Shown here piece after piece: positions 34,903 through 44,500 of a stretch of 64,000 bases of DNA (position 1 is the stretch's first letter; each line of letters opens with the position of its first letter). The stretch comes from Bacteroidales bacterium (lineage in GTDB: Bacteria > Bacteroidota > Bacteroidia > Bacteroidales > UBA932). The stretch covers positions 620,001 to 684,000 of the forward strand of contig JAFZOK010000013.1 in assembly GCA_017550655.1 (NCBI GenBank). Reading direction: 5' to 3'. A program made the position numbers and the translations under genes. The notes under the pieces were generated by a model. That model ran no database searches. It was not told the DNA's origin and saw only the letters and a list, made by a program, of their open reading frames with translations.

Positions 34903-34968
34903 GCGTAGTTTTTTCATAGGTTAATTTTTAGGTTTGAGAAATGGGTTGGCACACCGCCAGCCCTTTTT
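34903..34968 (+). ncRNA. Candidate sigma-54-dependent small RNA
   Basis: Between the predicted sigma-54 start at about 34903 and the T-run ending at 34968 lies a 66-nt stretch with no meaningful reading frame. Its 3' part folds as GGGTTGGC-acacc-GCCAGCCC followed by five T, a standard factor-independent terminator. The 5' part is A/U-rich and unstructured (guuuuuucauagguuaa), as expected for a base-pairing region. Promoter plus terminator in a gene-free 305-bp space points to a small RNA. It could instead be a chance pair of signals or a known Bacteroidales RNA family. Confidence 0.5.
34943..34968 (+). terminator. Terminator of the candidate small RNA
   Basis: The hairpin GGGTTGGC / GCCAGCCC (one G-T pair) with loop acacc is followed by TTTTT. 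It is placed upstream of the rpsP promoter, so it is not an rpsP leader element. Confidence 0.7.
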
Positions 34969-34993
34969 CAATTTATGGAACAGGCGTCAAAAT

Positions 34994-35024
34994 TTTGCAG
35001 TTTTGCCCAAAAGATATATCTTTG
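34994..35024 (+). promoter_or_regulatory. Promoter of the rpsP operon
   Basis: TTTG at 34994-34997 and TATCTTTG at 35017-35024 are 19 bp apart. The predicted start at about 35029 leaves a 59-nt leader before rpsP. Confidence 0.75.
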
Positions 35025-35087
35025 CAACCCTTTCTCGAGCAGAAAGGACAAGTAATACACTTATTTAACAATTAAAAACTCACAGTT

Positions 35088-35657
35088 ATGTCTGTAAAAA
35101 TCCGTCTTTCACGTCACGGTAAGAAGAATTACGCATTCTTCCACATTTTGGCTACTGACGTCAGAAGCCCGCGTGATAGCCGCTTTATTGAGCTTTTGGG
35201 ATCTTATGACCCTAACACCAACCCGGCTACCATCGTTCTGAACGTAGACAGAGCAGTTTACTGGCTCCAGAATGGTGCCCAGCCAACCATCACCGCAAGA
35301 AGAATCCTCTCCTACAAGGGTGCGCTTCTCAAGAAGCACCTTGCAGAGGGAGTAAAGAAGGGTGCCCTCACCCAGGAACAGGCCGACGCCAAATTCAATG
35401 CATGGGTTTCAGAGAAAGAGGCTAAGGTTGAAAAGAAGAAGGAAAGCCTGAAGGTTTCCAAGGCCGACGCAAAGAAGGCCGCAGTTGAGGCCGAGAGCAA
35501 GGTAAACGCTGCACGCGCAGAGGAGCTTGCAAAGAAGAAGGCTGAAGCTGAGAAGGCTGCAGAAGAGGCTCGCAAGGCTGCCGAGGCAGAGGCTAAGGCC
35601 GCTGAGGAAGTTGCCGAGGAGGCTGCTGCACCTGCAGAGGAAGCTAAGGCTGAGTAA
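35088..35657 (+). CDS. rpsP: 30S ribosomal protein S16 with long C-terminal extension
   Basis: A 189-residue protein. Residues 1-85 are S16 ([35 protein letters not shown]), which binds 16S rRNA in the 30S body. Residues 86-189 form a helical Ala/Glu/Lys-rich extension ([20 protein letters not shown]), almost certainly a long coiled coil or charged tail. Extended S16 proteins are common in Bacteroidota, though the tail is longer than the core here. It is the first gene of an operon with rimM (4-bp gap) and a thioredoxin-like gene. Confidence 0.96.
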   Translation: MSVKIRLSRHGKKNYAFFHILATDVRSPRDSRFIELLGSYDPNTNPATIVLNVDRAVYWLQNGAQPTITARRILSYKGALLKKHLAEGVKKGALTQEQADAKFNAWVSEKEAKVEKKKESLKVSKADAKKAAVEAESKVNAARAEELAKKKAEAEKAAEEARKAAEAEAKAAEEVAEEAAAPAEEAKAE

Positions 35658-35661
35658 TCCC

Positions 35662-36174
35662 ATGGACCTTGCATCCTGCGCACAGATAGCCAAGACTTAT
35701 GGTAACAAGGGAGAAGTTCTCCTGAGAATTAAGTCTGACCGCTTTTCTGAAATGCTGGAAGGATGCCAGGAAAAGGGAAAAGAACTCGAGGAACCGGTGT
35801 TCATCTATTTTGACGGACTGCCGGTTCCTTTTTTTATTTCCTCCGCCACCCACAGGAACGGCAACGCCTGGGTAGTGACTTTCTCCACAATCAGGGACAA
35901 TGACCATGCAGAAGAGGTTGTAGGCAGAGACCTCTTCCTGGAAGCCAAAGACGAGGACAGGTTCAGCGACCTGGACATTCTGGTCGGCTATACCGTTATC
36001 TCTGAAGAAGGAGTAAAGGCGGGTACAATCTCCAGGGTGATTGAATACCCTAACAACATCTGCCTGGAACTGGAGGAAACCCAGACCCTTCTTCCGTTCC
36101 ACGAAGACCTGGTCCTTTCCTTCGACCAGGAGAACAAAACCATCGTGATGACAATCCCCCAGGGACTTTTGTAG
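35662..36174 (+). CDS. rimM: Ribosome maturation factor RimM
   Basis: A 170-residue RimM from the ATG at 35662; an in-frame extension upstream is antisense-like noise within rpsP. The N-terminal half (CAQIAKTYGNKGEVLLRI) is the RimM beta-barrel and the C-terminal half is a PRC-barrel (DLDILVGYTVISEEGVKAGT). It binds S19 and assists late 30S maturation. rpsP-rimM adjacency is conserved across bacteria. Confidence 0.94.
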   Translation: MDLASCAQIAKTYGNKGEVLLRIKSDRFSEMLEGCQEKGKELEEPVFIYFDGLPVPFFISSATHRNGNAWVVTFSTIRDNDHAEEVVGRDLFLEAKDEDRFSDLDILVGYTVISEEGVKAGTISRVIEYPNNICLELEETQTLLPFHEDLVLSFDQENKTIVMTIPQGLL

Positions 36175-36177
36175 AAT

Positions 36178-37332
36178 ATGAAAAGAATAGCATTATTTCT
36201 TGTTGCGCTGGCTGCAGTTGCCGGCGTTTCCTGCCGTAATGAGGCAGAGGGAACCTATGTGATCAAAGGACAGGTATCTGACTCCCTGGCAAAAGTTCCG
36301 GGAGCCAAGGCTTTGCTCATGCACGAAGACAACTCGATAGATACTTGTGTTGTCGTTGACGGAAAATTCGAGTTTTCCGGAAAGGCAGACAAACTGTCAA
36401 ATGCCGTTGTATTCATTTCCACTCCGGAGAACCCGAATCCGGATTTCAGCGTAGCGGAAATAATGCCGCCATTTTTTGTACCTGTTATAAAGGAAGAGGG
36501 AATCACAGAGATTTTCATCGGCGATGAAGTCAAAGTAACAAGCGGAGAACTGTCCAAAAGGATCCTTGACTTTCAAAAGACGATGTGCGGTCTTCAGATA
36601 GAAATCAACAATAAACTGGATACCGATCCGGATGAGGAAACTGCGTTGAAATTCTTGGACAGCATTAACCGGCAGATGGTGGAAAAGTTTAAGGAATACT
36701 ACGAAAACAACACGGACAATGCCATAGGACTTGGTGCTTTCAACATGTTGCTTTCAGATCTGAGTGCAGATGAGATTACCCGGTACTGGGATATGGCATC
36801 AGATGAAATCAAGGCAGACAAGGATTTCAGAAGCACGCTGGAAATGTCTCTGTCTGAGAAGGGCCTGAAGCTGAATGAAGAAGGCAAGATCGTAGACAAG
36901 ACCTCCGGCAATACTGCTGTCGGGAAAAAGTTCGTGGATTTTGAGGTTAAGACAATGGACGGAAAGGCCGGCCGCATATCCGATTATGTGGGTAAGGGAG
37001 ACTATGTGCTTATGGATTTCTGGGCCTACTGGTGCGGCCCGTGCATCAACGAGATGAGGAATCTTGCAAGGATCAACGCCCAATACTCCGGCAAAAACTT
37101 CAGGATAATCAGCGTAAGCATAGAAGACGAGGTGGAGCAGACCCTTAGGGCAATCAAGGAAAACAACATGACCTGGACCCAGCTTAGCTCAACTGACGAA
37201 GCCCTGGACGATGACTATGGAATTATGGCGATACCGTATCTTATCCTGTTTTCTCCTGACGGAACCATCCTGGAAAAGAATATCAGGGGAGCGGCTCTTG
37301 ACGAGGCCCTGAAAAAAAATCTTGGCGAATAG
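36178..37332 (+). CDS. TlpA-like thioredoxin lipoprotein with N-terminal DUF4369-like domain
   Basis: A 384-residue protein. The lipoprotein signal ends AGVSC (Cys19). An N-terminal beta-rich domain (about 25-130; DUF4369-like, GTYVIKGQVSDS) and a helical middle region (about 130-235) precede a thioredoxin/TlpA domain (about 245-384) with active site WAYWCGPC (Cys286, Cys289). It probably reduces disulphides of exported proteins, as in cytochrome maturation or oxidative stress response. It follows rimM by 3 bp and shares its transcript, a common but functionally unexplained neighbour. Confidence 0.9.
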   Translation: MKRIALFLVALAAVAGVSCRNEAEGTYVIKGQVSDSLAKVPGAKALLMHEDNSIDTCVVVDGKFEFSGKADKLSNAVVFISTPENPNPDFSVAEIMPPFFVPVIKEEGITEIFIGDEVKVTSGELSKRILDFQKTMCGLQIEINNKLDTDPDEETALKFLDSINRQMVEKFKEYYENNTDNAIGLGAFNMLLSDLSADEITRYWDMASDEIKADKDFRSTLEMSLSEKGLKLNEEGKIVDKTSGNTAVGKKFVDFEVKTMDGKAGRISDYVGKGDYVLMDFWAYWCGPCINEMRNLARINAQYSGKNFRIISVSIEDEVEQTLRAIKENNMTWTQLSSTDEALDDDYGIMAIPYLILFSPDGTILEKNIRGAALDEALKKNLGE

Positions 37333-37334
37333 TT

Positions 37335-38270
37335 CTACAGGCTCTCGATGTATTTCTTTGGGGAGAGCCCTGTTTCTTTCTTGAAGAATTTCCCGAATGA
37401 AGACTGGTCTGCAAAGTTCAGCCTTTCCGCTGTTTCCTTGATGGAAGCGCCCGGAAGGCGGAGCATGTTCCTTGCTCTTGTGGCAATCTGCCTGGCTATC
37501 AGCTGCGAGGCCGTCTTTCCGGTTTCTTCCTTGAGTATCAGGCTGAGGTACTGCACGCTTATGAAAAGCTTGTCTGCATAGAAGGCAGGATTGTGCTCCT
37601 TCTCCCCGTATTCCCTAAGCAGGAAAACGAACTTTGTCATCAGTTCCTTTTTCCTTGAAACGTGCTTTGCCTGGAGGCTCACGTTCTCCCTTTCGGATAT
37701 CAGGGAGAACAGTTCCATCATCACGATGGAAAGGGAGGCTATTACAAGGTATTCCCTGATTTCTTTCCTGGTGTCTTTCAGGTAATGGTACAGGTTCTCG
37801 AAGCTTGCGCTGATTCTGTTGAAAGAGCCTTCGTCCATCTCGAAATGCGGTCTCTGGAAAATGTCGGAAAGGTCTTTTGCCGGAAGAGGCTTCGGTCCGC
37901 CGGAGCTGGAGAGGCGGTCCAGAAGTTCCCTTTTTATGATGAGCAGGAAGAAGCGTCCTCCGGTGGAAAGGTCGGCTCCGGTGATGGTGTTTATCGGAGC
38001 GACCAGAAGAAGGGACTTTTCCGGGATGGTGTAGCGATTGTAGTCCACGGAGACATCCAGATCTCCGTCCAGAGCCAGGAGAACGGTCAGGGCGTCCAGA
38101 CGGTAGGAGTTGGAAATCAGGCCGGAAGCAGCCTTGTCTATCAGTTCCTTGTTCAGGTCTGTGACACGGATCATCATTATCTCGTTGTTGAAACTGTAGC
38201 CCTTGTAGTAGTTTGCCAGGCCTGTCATGTCCAGGTCCAGGCTCTGGGCTTTCTTCGTCTGCTTTGCCAT
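37335..38270 (-). CDS. AraC-family transcriptional regulator
   Basis: A 311-residue regulator. Residues 1-200 form a ligand-binding domain of AraC_binding type; residues 210-310 hold the DNA-binding double HTH (YADKLFISVQYLSLILKEET and ETAERLNFADQSSFGKFFKK) ending with the signature ETGLSPKKY. It is convergent with the thioredoxin lipoprotein gene (2-bp gap) and divergent from the TetR gene of the RND-pump operon with a 157-bp spacer. It could regulate the pump, itself, or a distant target. A TATTTTTG box lies at 38297-38290. Confidence 0.9.
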   Translation of the reverse strand: MAKQTKKAQSLDLDMTGLANYYKGYSFNNEIMMIRVTDLNKELIDKAASGLISNSYRLDALTVLLALDGDLDVSVDYNRYTIPEKSLLLVAPINTITGADLSTGGRFFLLIIKRELLDRLSSSGGPKPLPAKDLSDIFQRPHFEMDEGSFNRISASFENLYHYLKDTRKEIREYLVIASLSIVMMELFSLISERENVSLQAKHVSRKKELMTKFVFLLREYGEKEHNPAFYADKLFISVQYLSLILKEETGKTASQLIARQIATRARNMLRLPGASIKETAERLNFADQSSFGKFFKKETGLSPKKYIESL

Positions 38271-38427
38271 CGCGATTATAATTTTGGAACAAAAATAGCA
38301 ATTATCTCAGCGATTGTTACACTTTTCAATGGTCAATTTGTATAGATTTAGACCAAAAATATACGATTGCTGCCTATAAAGGTTTCTTTTTTTAGGGCCA
38401 TCTTTGTAACCGCTTTTTTGGAATGAT

Positions 38428-39018
38428 ATGATTAAAAGGGAGCAAATAATGGAAGCGGCGTTCAAGGCTTTCACGTCCACTGGAATCAAGGACGTGAAAA
38501 TGGAGGATATTGCCGCATCCCTCAAGATTTCCAAGAAGACTCTCTACGATAATTTCAAGGGAAAAAAGGATCTTCTGGTCCAGAGTCTGGAATACAAGCT
38601 CCCGCAGCTTCTGGAAAAAGACGCCAAGATTATCAAATGCATGCCAGACCCGCTGAAGGCACTGGTCTTCTGTGCAGTGGAGAATATCCGCTTTTGGAGC
38701 GTATTCACGGACAAGTTCATGGAAGAGGCCAAGGCCATGCCTGAACTCGGCGAGTATGGCGCTTCCGTAAGGAAGGAAATGGACCTTCACAACAATCAGC
38801 TCCTGGACGGCTGTGTGGCCAAGGGTTATTTGAAAGAAGAAGATTCCAGCCGCCTGGTGAGCGTGTTTATGGCCAATCTCATGAAGGCGGACCAGTTGCG
38901 GGGCCAGGACGTTTTCCCTTCTGATTTGTGCTTCGACCTGGTGCTTACAATTATGGGAGGCCTCTGCACGCAGAAGGGCCGGAAGGTTCTGGATGAGCTT
39001 AAGGAGAATTACAGTTAG
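38428..39018 (+). CDS. TetR-family regulator of the RND efflux operon
   Basis: A 196-residue TetR-family protein. The N-terminal HTH (residues 1-47) reads REQIMEAAFKAFTSTGIKD, then VKMEDIAASLKISKKTLYDNF; residues 50-196 are the helical ligand/dimer domain. It is the first gene of the operon, with tolC-like, adaptor and RND genes following. By analogy with AcrR it probably represses the pump and is released by a substrate of the pump. The spacer before it contains an imperfect palindrome (38331-38354) that could be its operator. Confidence 0.9.
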   Translation: MIKREQIMEAAFKAFTSTGIKDVKMEDIAASLKISKKTLYDNFKGKKDLLVQSLEYKLPQLLEKDAKIIKCMPDPLKALVFCAVENIRFWSVFTDKFMEEAKAMPELGEYGASVRKEMDLHNNQLLDGCVAKGYLKEEDSSRLVSVFMANLMKADQLRGQDVFPSDLCFDLVLTIMGGLCTQKGRKVLDELKENYS

Positions 39019-39039
39019 GAAATAAATATTTAAAAGTAT

Positions 39040-40422
39040 ATGAGAAAGATTTTGAAGTTTATCGGATTTGGGTTAGCGGCCCTCCTCGCCATTCCGCTTT
39101 CGGCATCGGGGCAGACGGCGGACACCGTTGCAATCACTCTGCAGGATGCCTGGGATATTGCTCTGAGCAAGTCTCTGACGGTTATGGTCGCCGACAAGGA
39201 AATCGAGAAGACAGGTTATGAGAAGAAGGGGGCTTACTCAAGCCTTTTCCCTAACGTGGCCTTCTCCGGAACCTATCAGCGCACCATCAAGAAGCAGACT
39301 ATGGTAATGAAGATGGGAGATGTCACGCAGAAGATTTCCATGGGAACGGACAACAATGTTTCAGGAGGATTCAACGCTTCCATGCCGCTGGTAAACGTAG
39401 CCCTGTGGAGAAGCCTGGACATTTCCGGAAAGAGCGTGGACCTTGCCGTGGAGAAAGCCCGCCAGAGCCGCCAGGACCTTATAAATCAGGTGGAACAGGC
39501 TTTCTATACCTGTCTTCTGGCTTCCGATCTCTGCGATGTCTACAAGGAGAATTACAGCAATGCTGAGGAGAATTACCGCCAGACCAAGGCCAAATACGAG
39601 AGCGGCAGGGTTGCCAAATATGATATGATAAGGGCTGAGGTGAATATGCAGAATGCCGAGCCTAACGTGTACGATTCCCAGAACAGCCTGATGCTTGCCC
39701 AGTGGCAGCTTAAAGCCCTTATGGGAATCAACCTCAACACTAACATAAAGTGTCTCGGGCACCTCAGCGATTATGCCTATCAGATGCAGAAGATCGTGAT
39801 GGCTGCAGATACAATTGATGTCAGCGCCAACTCTAATCTCCGCCAGCTCGATATCCAGGACGACATTCTGGACAAGACTTACAAGATGCAGCTGGCCCAG
39901 TATTATCCTACGCTGGCTGCAACCGCCCAGTATAACTGGATTTCAATGAGCAACAACCTCAAGATATTCCATTACACCTGGAATCCTTATTCTGTTGCCG
40001 CGCTGAGCCTGCAGATTCCGATTTTCTCCGGATTCCAGAAGACTAACGCTCTCCGTCAGATAAAGGTTCAGCAGGAGCAGCTCGATCTTCAGAAGGAGAA
40101 TGCCAGAAGAACTCTGGTTGTCGGGGCAAAGCAGAGCCTGAGCTCCCTGGAGACGGCTCTCAAGCAGTACAAGGCAGCCAAGGCTACTGTGGAGGGAGCG
40201 CAGACCGGTTATGATATTGCAAGGAAGATGTACGATGTGGGAAGGGCAACCATTCTCGAGGTCAACGACGCACAGCTTGCCCTGCTTCAGTCCAAGCTCA
40301 ATCTGGACCAGGCGATTTATTCATATCTCATAGCAAAGAGTTCTCTGGACCTGATACTCGGAGTTGACAGGGAAAGTAAAGAGCTGTTTGGAAGAGGAGA
40401 TGAACTTCAGCCAGTCCGTTAG
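39040..40422 (+). CDS. TolC-family outer-membrane efflux protein
   Basis: A 460-residue outer-membrane factor with a signal peptide (about residues 1-25, ending ASGQ). It has two homologous helical/beta repeats typical of OEP proteins, visible in DAWDIALSKSLTV for the first and SLQIPIFSGFQKTNALR for the second. It would form the trimeric exit channel of the tripartite pump with the adaptor and RND transporter that follow. It starts 22 bp after the TetR gene. Confidence 0.93.
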   Translation: MRKILKFIGFGLAALLAIPLSASGQTADTVAITLQDAWDIALSKSLTVMVADKEIEKTGYEKKGAYSSLFPNVAFSGTYQRTIKKQTMVMKMGDVTQKISMGTDNNVSGGFNASMPLVNVALWRSLDISGKSVDLAVEKARQSRQDLINQVEQAFYTCLLASDLCDVYKENYSNAEENYRQTKAKYESGRVAKYDMIRAEVNMQNAEPNVYDSQNSLMLAQWQLKALMGINLNTNIKCLGHLSDYAYQMQKIVMAADTIDVSANSNLRQLDIQDDILDKTYKMQLAQYYPTLAATAQYNWISMSNNLKIFHYTWNPYSVAALSLQIPIFSGFQKTNALRQIKVQQEQLDLQKENARRTLVVGAKQSLSSLETALKQYKAAKATVEGAQTGYDIARKMYDVGRATILEVNDAQLALLQSKLNLDQAIYSYLIAKSSLDLILGVDRESKELFGRGDELQPVR

Positions 40423-40455
40423 ACTATTATCGTGAAATTTTAAAAGTTCAGATAT

Positions 40456-41532
40456 ATGAAATACAGAATCATCACTACAGTTGCCATTGCGGCCGTCTGC
40501 CTTGCAGGGGTAACTTCCTGCAATTCCGGCAAAAAGACGGACAGTGCTCAAGGCAAGGAAGAAAAGCTTACGGGCGTTACCATTATGGCCGCCACCTCTA
40601 AGGATGTGGACCAGGTAGAGATTTTCACCGGAACCGTAGAAGGTTACAACACAAACAACATTTCCCCGCAGTCTCCGGGAAGGATCGAGAGGATTTTCGT
40701 GGAGGTCGGAGACCACGTGGGCAGAGGCCAGAGACTGGCGCAGATGGAAGCCACAAACCTTACCCAGGCAAAGCTTCAGATGGAAAACAACAAGATGGAG
40801 TTCGAGAGGACAAAGCAGCTGTTCGAAATCGGAGGAGCGTCGCAGAGCGAATACGACTCCCGCAAGATGGCTTACGAGATTTCCCAGACAACATATAACA
40901 ACCTGTCTGCCAACACATATCTAATCTCTCCGATTTCCGGAGTGGTTACGGCCCGTAACTATGACGCGGGTGATATGTATTCCGGCGCAATGCCTCTCTA
41001 CACCGTTCAGCAGATCCGCCCGGTAAAGATCAAGGTAAACGCTCCGGAGAGCCTCTACGGAAAAATCAAGAAGGGACAGGCCGTGGATGTAAGGCTGGAC
41101 GTTTACGGAGACGAGGTCTTCGAAGGCCGCGTTCATCTTGTATATCCTTCCCTTTCCGCCGCTTCCAGGACTTTCCCTGTGGAGATTACGATCGCCAACG
41201 GCAACGAGAGAGTCCGCCCGGGAATGTTTGCAAGGGTAACCTTCAAATACGGAACCGAGCACAACATAGTTGTTCCAGATGTTGCGGTTGTAAAGCAGAT
41301 GGGAAGCGGAGACCATTACGTGTATACCGTAGTGGACGGCACCGTTGTCTTCAACAAGGTTAAGCTCGGCCAGCTCATCGGTACCGAATACGAGATCAAG
41401 AGCGGTCTCAATGAAGGAGACATGATAATCGTGGAAGGACAGAACAGGGTAGTAAACGGCCAGAAGGTCAATGCAAAAGAAGGAGAGCCGGCATCATTCA
41501 CACCGGATAATCTCGAAGATAAAACCAAGTAG
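40456..41532 (+). CDS. RND efflux periplasmic adaptor (membrane fusion protein)
   Basis: A 358-residue lipoprotein adaptor (signal ending GVTSC, Cys22). A lipoyl/barrel-sandwich hybrid (about 65-105 and 160-195; ISPQSPGRIERIFVEVGDHV), an alpha-helical hairpin (about 95-150), a beta-barrel (about 195-280) and a membrane-proximal domain follow in the usual order. It links the inner-membrane RND pump to the TolC-like channel. The C-terminal part (GLNEGDMIIVEGQNRVVNGQ) is characteristic of AcrA-type adaptors. Confidence 0.94.
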   Translation: MKYRIITTVAIAAVCLAGVTSCNSGKKTDSAQGKEEKLTGVTIMAATSKDVDQVEIFTGTVEGYNTNNISPQSPGRIERIFVEVGDHVGRGQRLAQMEATNLTQAKLQMENNKMEFERTKQLFEIGGASQSEYDSRKMAYEISQTTYNNLSANTYLISPISGVVTARNYDAGDMYSGAMPLYTVQQIRPVKIKVNAPESLYGKIKKGQAVDVRLDVYGDEVFEGRVHLVYPSLSAASRTFPVEITIANGNERVRPGMFARVTFKYGTEHNIVVPDVAVVKQMGSGDHYVYTVVDGTVVFNKVKLGQLIGTEYEIKSGLNEGDMIIVEGQNRVVNGQKVNAKEGEPASFTPDNLEDKTK

Positions 41533-41534
41533 AA

Positions 41535-44500
41535 ATGAGCCTGTTTTCATCAGCAGTAAAGAAACCTATAACCACGGCGCTTATATTCGTGGCTATAGCA
41601 ATATTCGGTATATTCTCGCTGATTACGCTGCCTATTGACCTTTTCCCGCACATAGAGAGCAACACCATCATGGTTATGACCTCTTACTCGGGAGCCAGCG
41701 CATCAGATATCGAGAACAATATATCGAAACCATTGGAGAATACGCTCAACAGCGTGTCCTACCTCAAGCATATTTCTTCACAGTCCAGGGAGAATGTTTC
41801 CGTAATTTCACTTGAGTTCCAGTATGGAAGGGATATCGAGACAGCAACAAACGATGTCCGCGACAAACTGGAGATGGTCAAGTCCTACCTCCCGGACGGG
41901 GCGAGCAACCCCGTGATTTTCAAGTTCGGATCAGACGATATTCCTATCCTTATCCTGTCGGTTACAGCCAAGGAAAGCATGGCCGGACTGTACAAGATCA
42001 TGGACGAGAAAATCGTCAACGAACTTGCCCGCGTAAACGGAGTGGGTTCCGTCTCCGTTTCCGGTATCCCGAAGAGGGAGATAATGGTGCTCTGCGATCC
42101 GTATAAGCTTGAGGCCTATAACCTTACGATAGAGGCAATTTCTTCTCTGATTGCATCGGAGAACAGGAACATTCCGGCAGGAAGCATAGAGACCGGTTCC
42201 AATACATACGCGCTGAGGGTTCAGAAAGAATTCGGCAGTTCAAAGGAGATTGAAAATCTGGTGGTGGGTTCCTACAATGGGGGCAATGTCTATCTGAAGG
42301 ATGTTGCAAGAGTTGTGGACGGTCTTCAGGAAAGGTCTCAGGAGAGCTTTATCAACGGACAGCTCGGTGGTATGGTCATCATCCAGAAGCAGACCGGAGA
42401 AAACTCCGTCCAGATCGTGAACAAGGTTAAGGAAGAGCTTCCTAAACTGGAAAAGAACCTTCCTTCCGATATCAAGCTCAACGTAATCATCGATACCACG
42501 GAGAACATCACCCGTACAATCGGATCCTTGGAAAGGACTATCGTCATCACCCTGCTTATAGTGATGCTTGTAGTGTTCTTCTTCCTTGGAAGATGGAGGG
42601 CCACAATCATCATTCTCATCACGATACCTATATCTCTGCTTGCTTCCCTGGTTTATCTGTACGCCACGGGCAACACGCTGAATATGATATCGATGAGTTC
42701 CCTGTCCATTGCAATCGGTATGGTGGTGGATGCGGCGATTGTGGTACTTGAGAACATCACGTCCCACATAGACAAGGGCAGCCATCCGAAGCAGGCTGCG
42801 GTCTATGCGACCAACGAGGTTGCAATGGCCGTTGTAGCTTCATCACTTACGACACTTGCCGTGTTCCTCCCGATGACTCTGGTTAGCGGCCTTGCCGGTA
42901 TAATGTTCCGCCAGCTGGGATGGATGGTAAGTATCGTTATCACGGTTTCCACTCTCTGCGCCCTTGCCCTTACTCCTATGATGTGTTCAACGATGCTCAG
43001 GGCACAGAACAAGGACAAAGATGCCGGATGGTACAAATTGATATTCACTCCTATCAACAAGTTCCTTGATTGGCTGAGCCGCTTCTATGCCAAGATTCTT
43101 GACTGGGCTCTAAGGCACAAGAGGATTGTAGTTGCAATTGCTGTTGGAGTTCTGGCGGCGGTTGGTGCGATTTGCGGTCCTCTGATGAAGTCCGAGTTTA
43201 TTCCTGAACAGGATAACGGACGAATTTCCGTTACCGTTCAGCTTCCTGTAGGAACACGTCAGGAAATCACCCGTGACCTGGCTCTTGAACTTGACCGCAG
43301 ATGGAGGGCTGAATTCCCTGAAATCCAGAGACTGGGACTTGCTGAAGGAACGGCAGACTCCGACAATATGTTTGCGAGCATGCGTTCCAACGGAAGCCAC
43401 ATCATCAGCATGAACATCAGCTGCGGAAGTATGGAGAAGAGAAAGAGGAGCATCAAGGAAATTTCCAACATAATGATGAGCGAGCTTGCCGAGTACAACC
43501 AGATCAGAAGGTTCAACGTTGTGGCCGGCGGACAGCAGGGAGGAATGGGCGGTCAGACAGTCTGCCAGATAGACCTCTATGGTTATGATTTCTCGGCGAC
43601 AGACGAGGCTGCCGCACTTGTTTCTTCCTGGTTCAAGGAACTGGGCGTTAAGCAGACCGTAGTTAGCCGTGACGACTACATTCCTGAATACCAGGTGGAT
43701 CTGGATAGAGAGAAAATAGCTCAGTATGGACTGAATACGGCAACTGTGGCAACATTCCTCCGTAACCGTATCAACGGTGCCATCGCTTCCGAATACCGCG
43801 AAAGCGGAGACGAGTATGATATCCGCGTAAGATATGCTCCTGAATACAGGCAGAGCATGAAGGATGTGGAGAACATTACCGTTTATTCATCTACAGGCCA
43901 GGCTATTAAGCTGAGGGAACTCGGAACTATCGTTGAAGCAATGACTCCTCCTACGATTGCCAGGAAGGACCGTGAAAGATATGTTTCCGTTACAGCTCCG
44001 CTTCCTGACGGCATGGCCACATCAGACATGAACGAGGCCATATCCGCCAAGATCGAGGAGAATGGTCTTCCGGCAGGAGTAAGCTGGAAGATTGGAGGTA
44101 CTTATGACGACCAGGTACAGACATTCCAGAGCCTGGGACTCCTGATGGTGCTGATTATCATTTTGGTGTTCATTGTCATGGCCGCACAGTTCGAGAGTCT
44201 GACATATCCGTTTGTGATTATGTTCGCGGTTCCGTTTGCATTCGTAGGAGTTCTTATCGGACTTGTTCTCACCGGAACTCCTTTGAGCATTATGGCAATG
44301 GTTGGAGCCGTGATGACAATCGGTATTGTGGTTAACAATGGTATTGTGCTTGTCGACTACGCCAACCTTAACCGCGAGAGGGGAATGGGCATCATCCGTG
44401 CCGTTGTGGACAGTGGCCGTTCAAGGCTCCGTCCAGTGCTTATGACTACCCTCACCACCGTTCTCGGTATGCTTCCTCTGGCTCTCGGAAGAGGAGAAGG

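Noticed and set aside
38331..38354. Imperfect palindrome with GGTC/GACC ends as the TetR operator
   Set aside because: Inner bases match poorly and no promoter overlap was found, so I did not list it as a feature.
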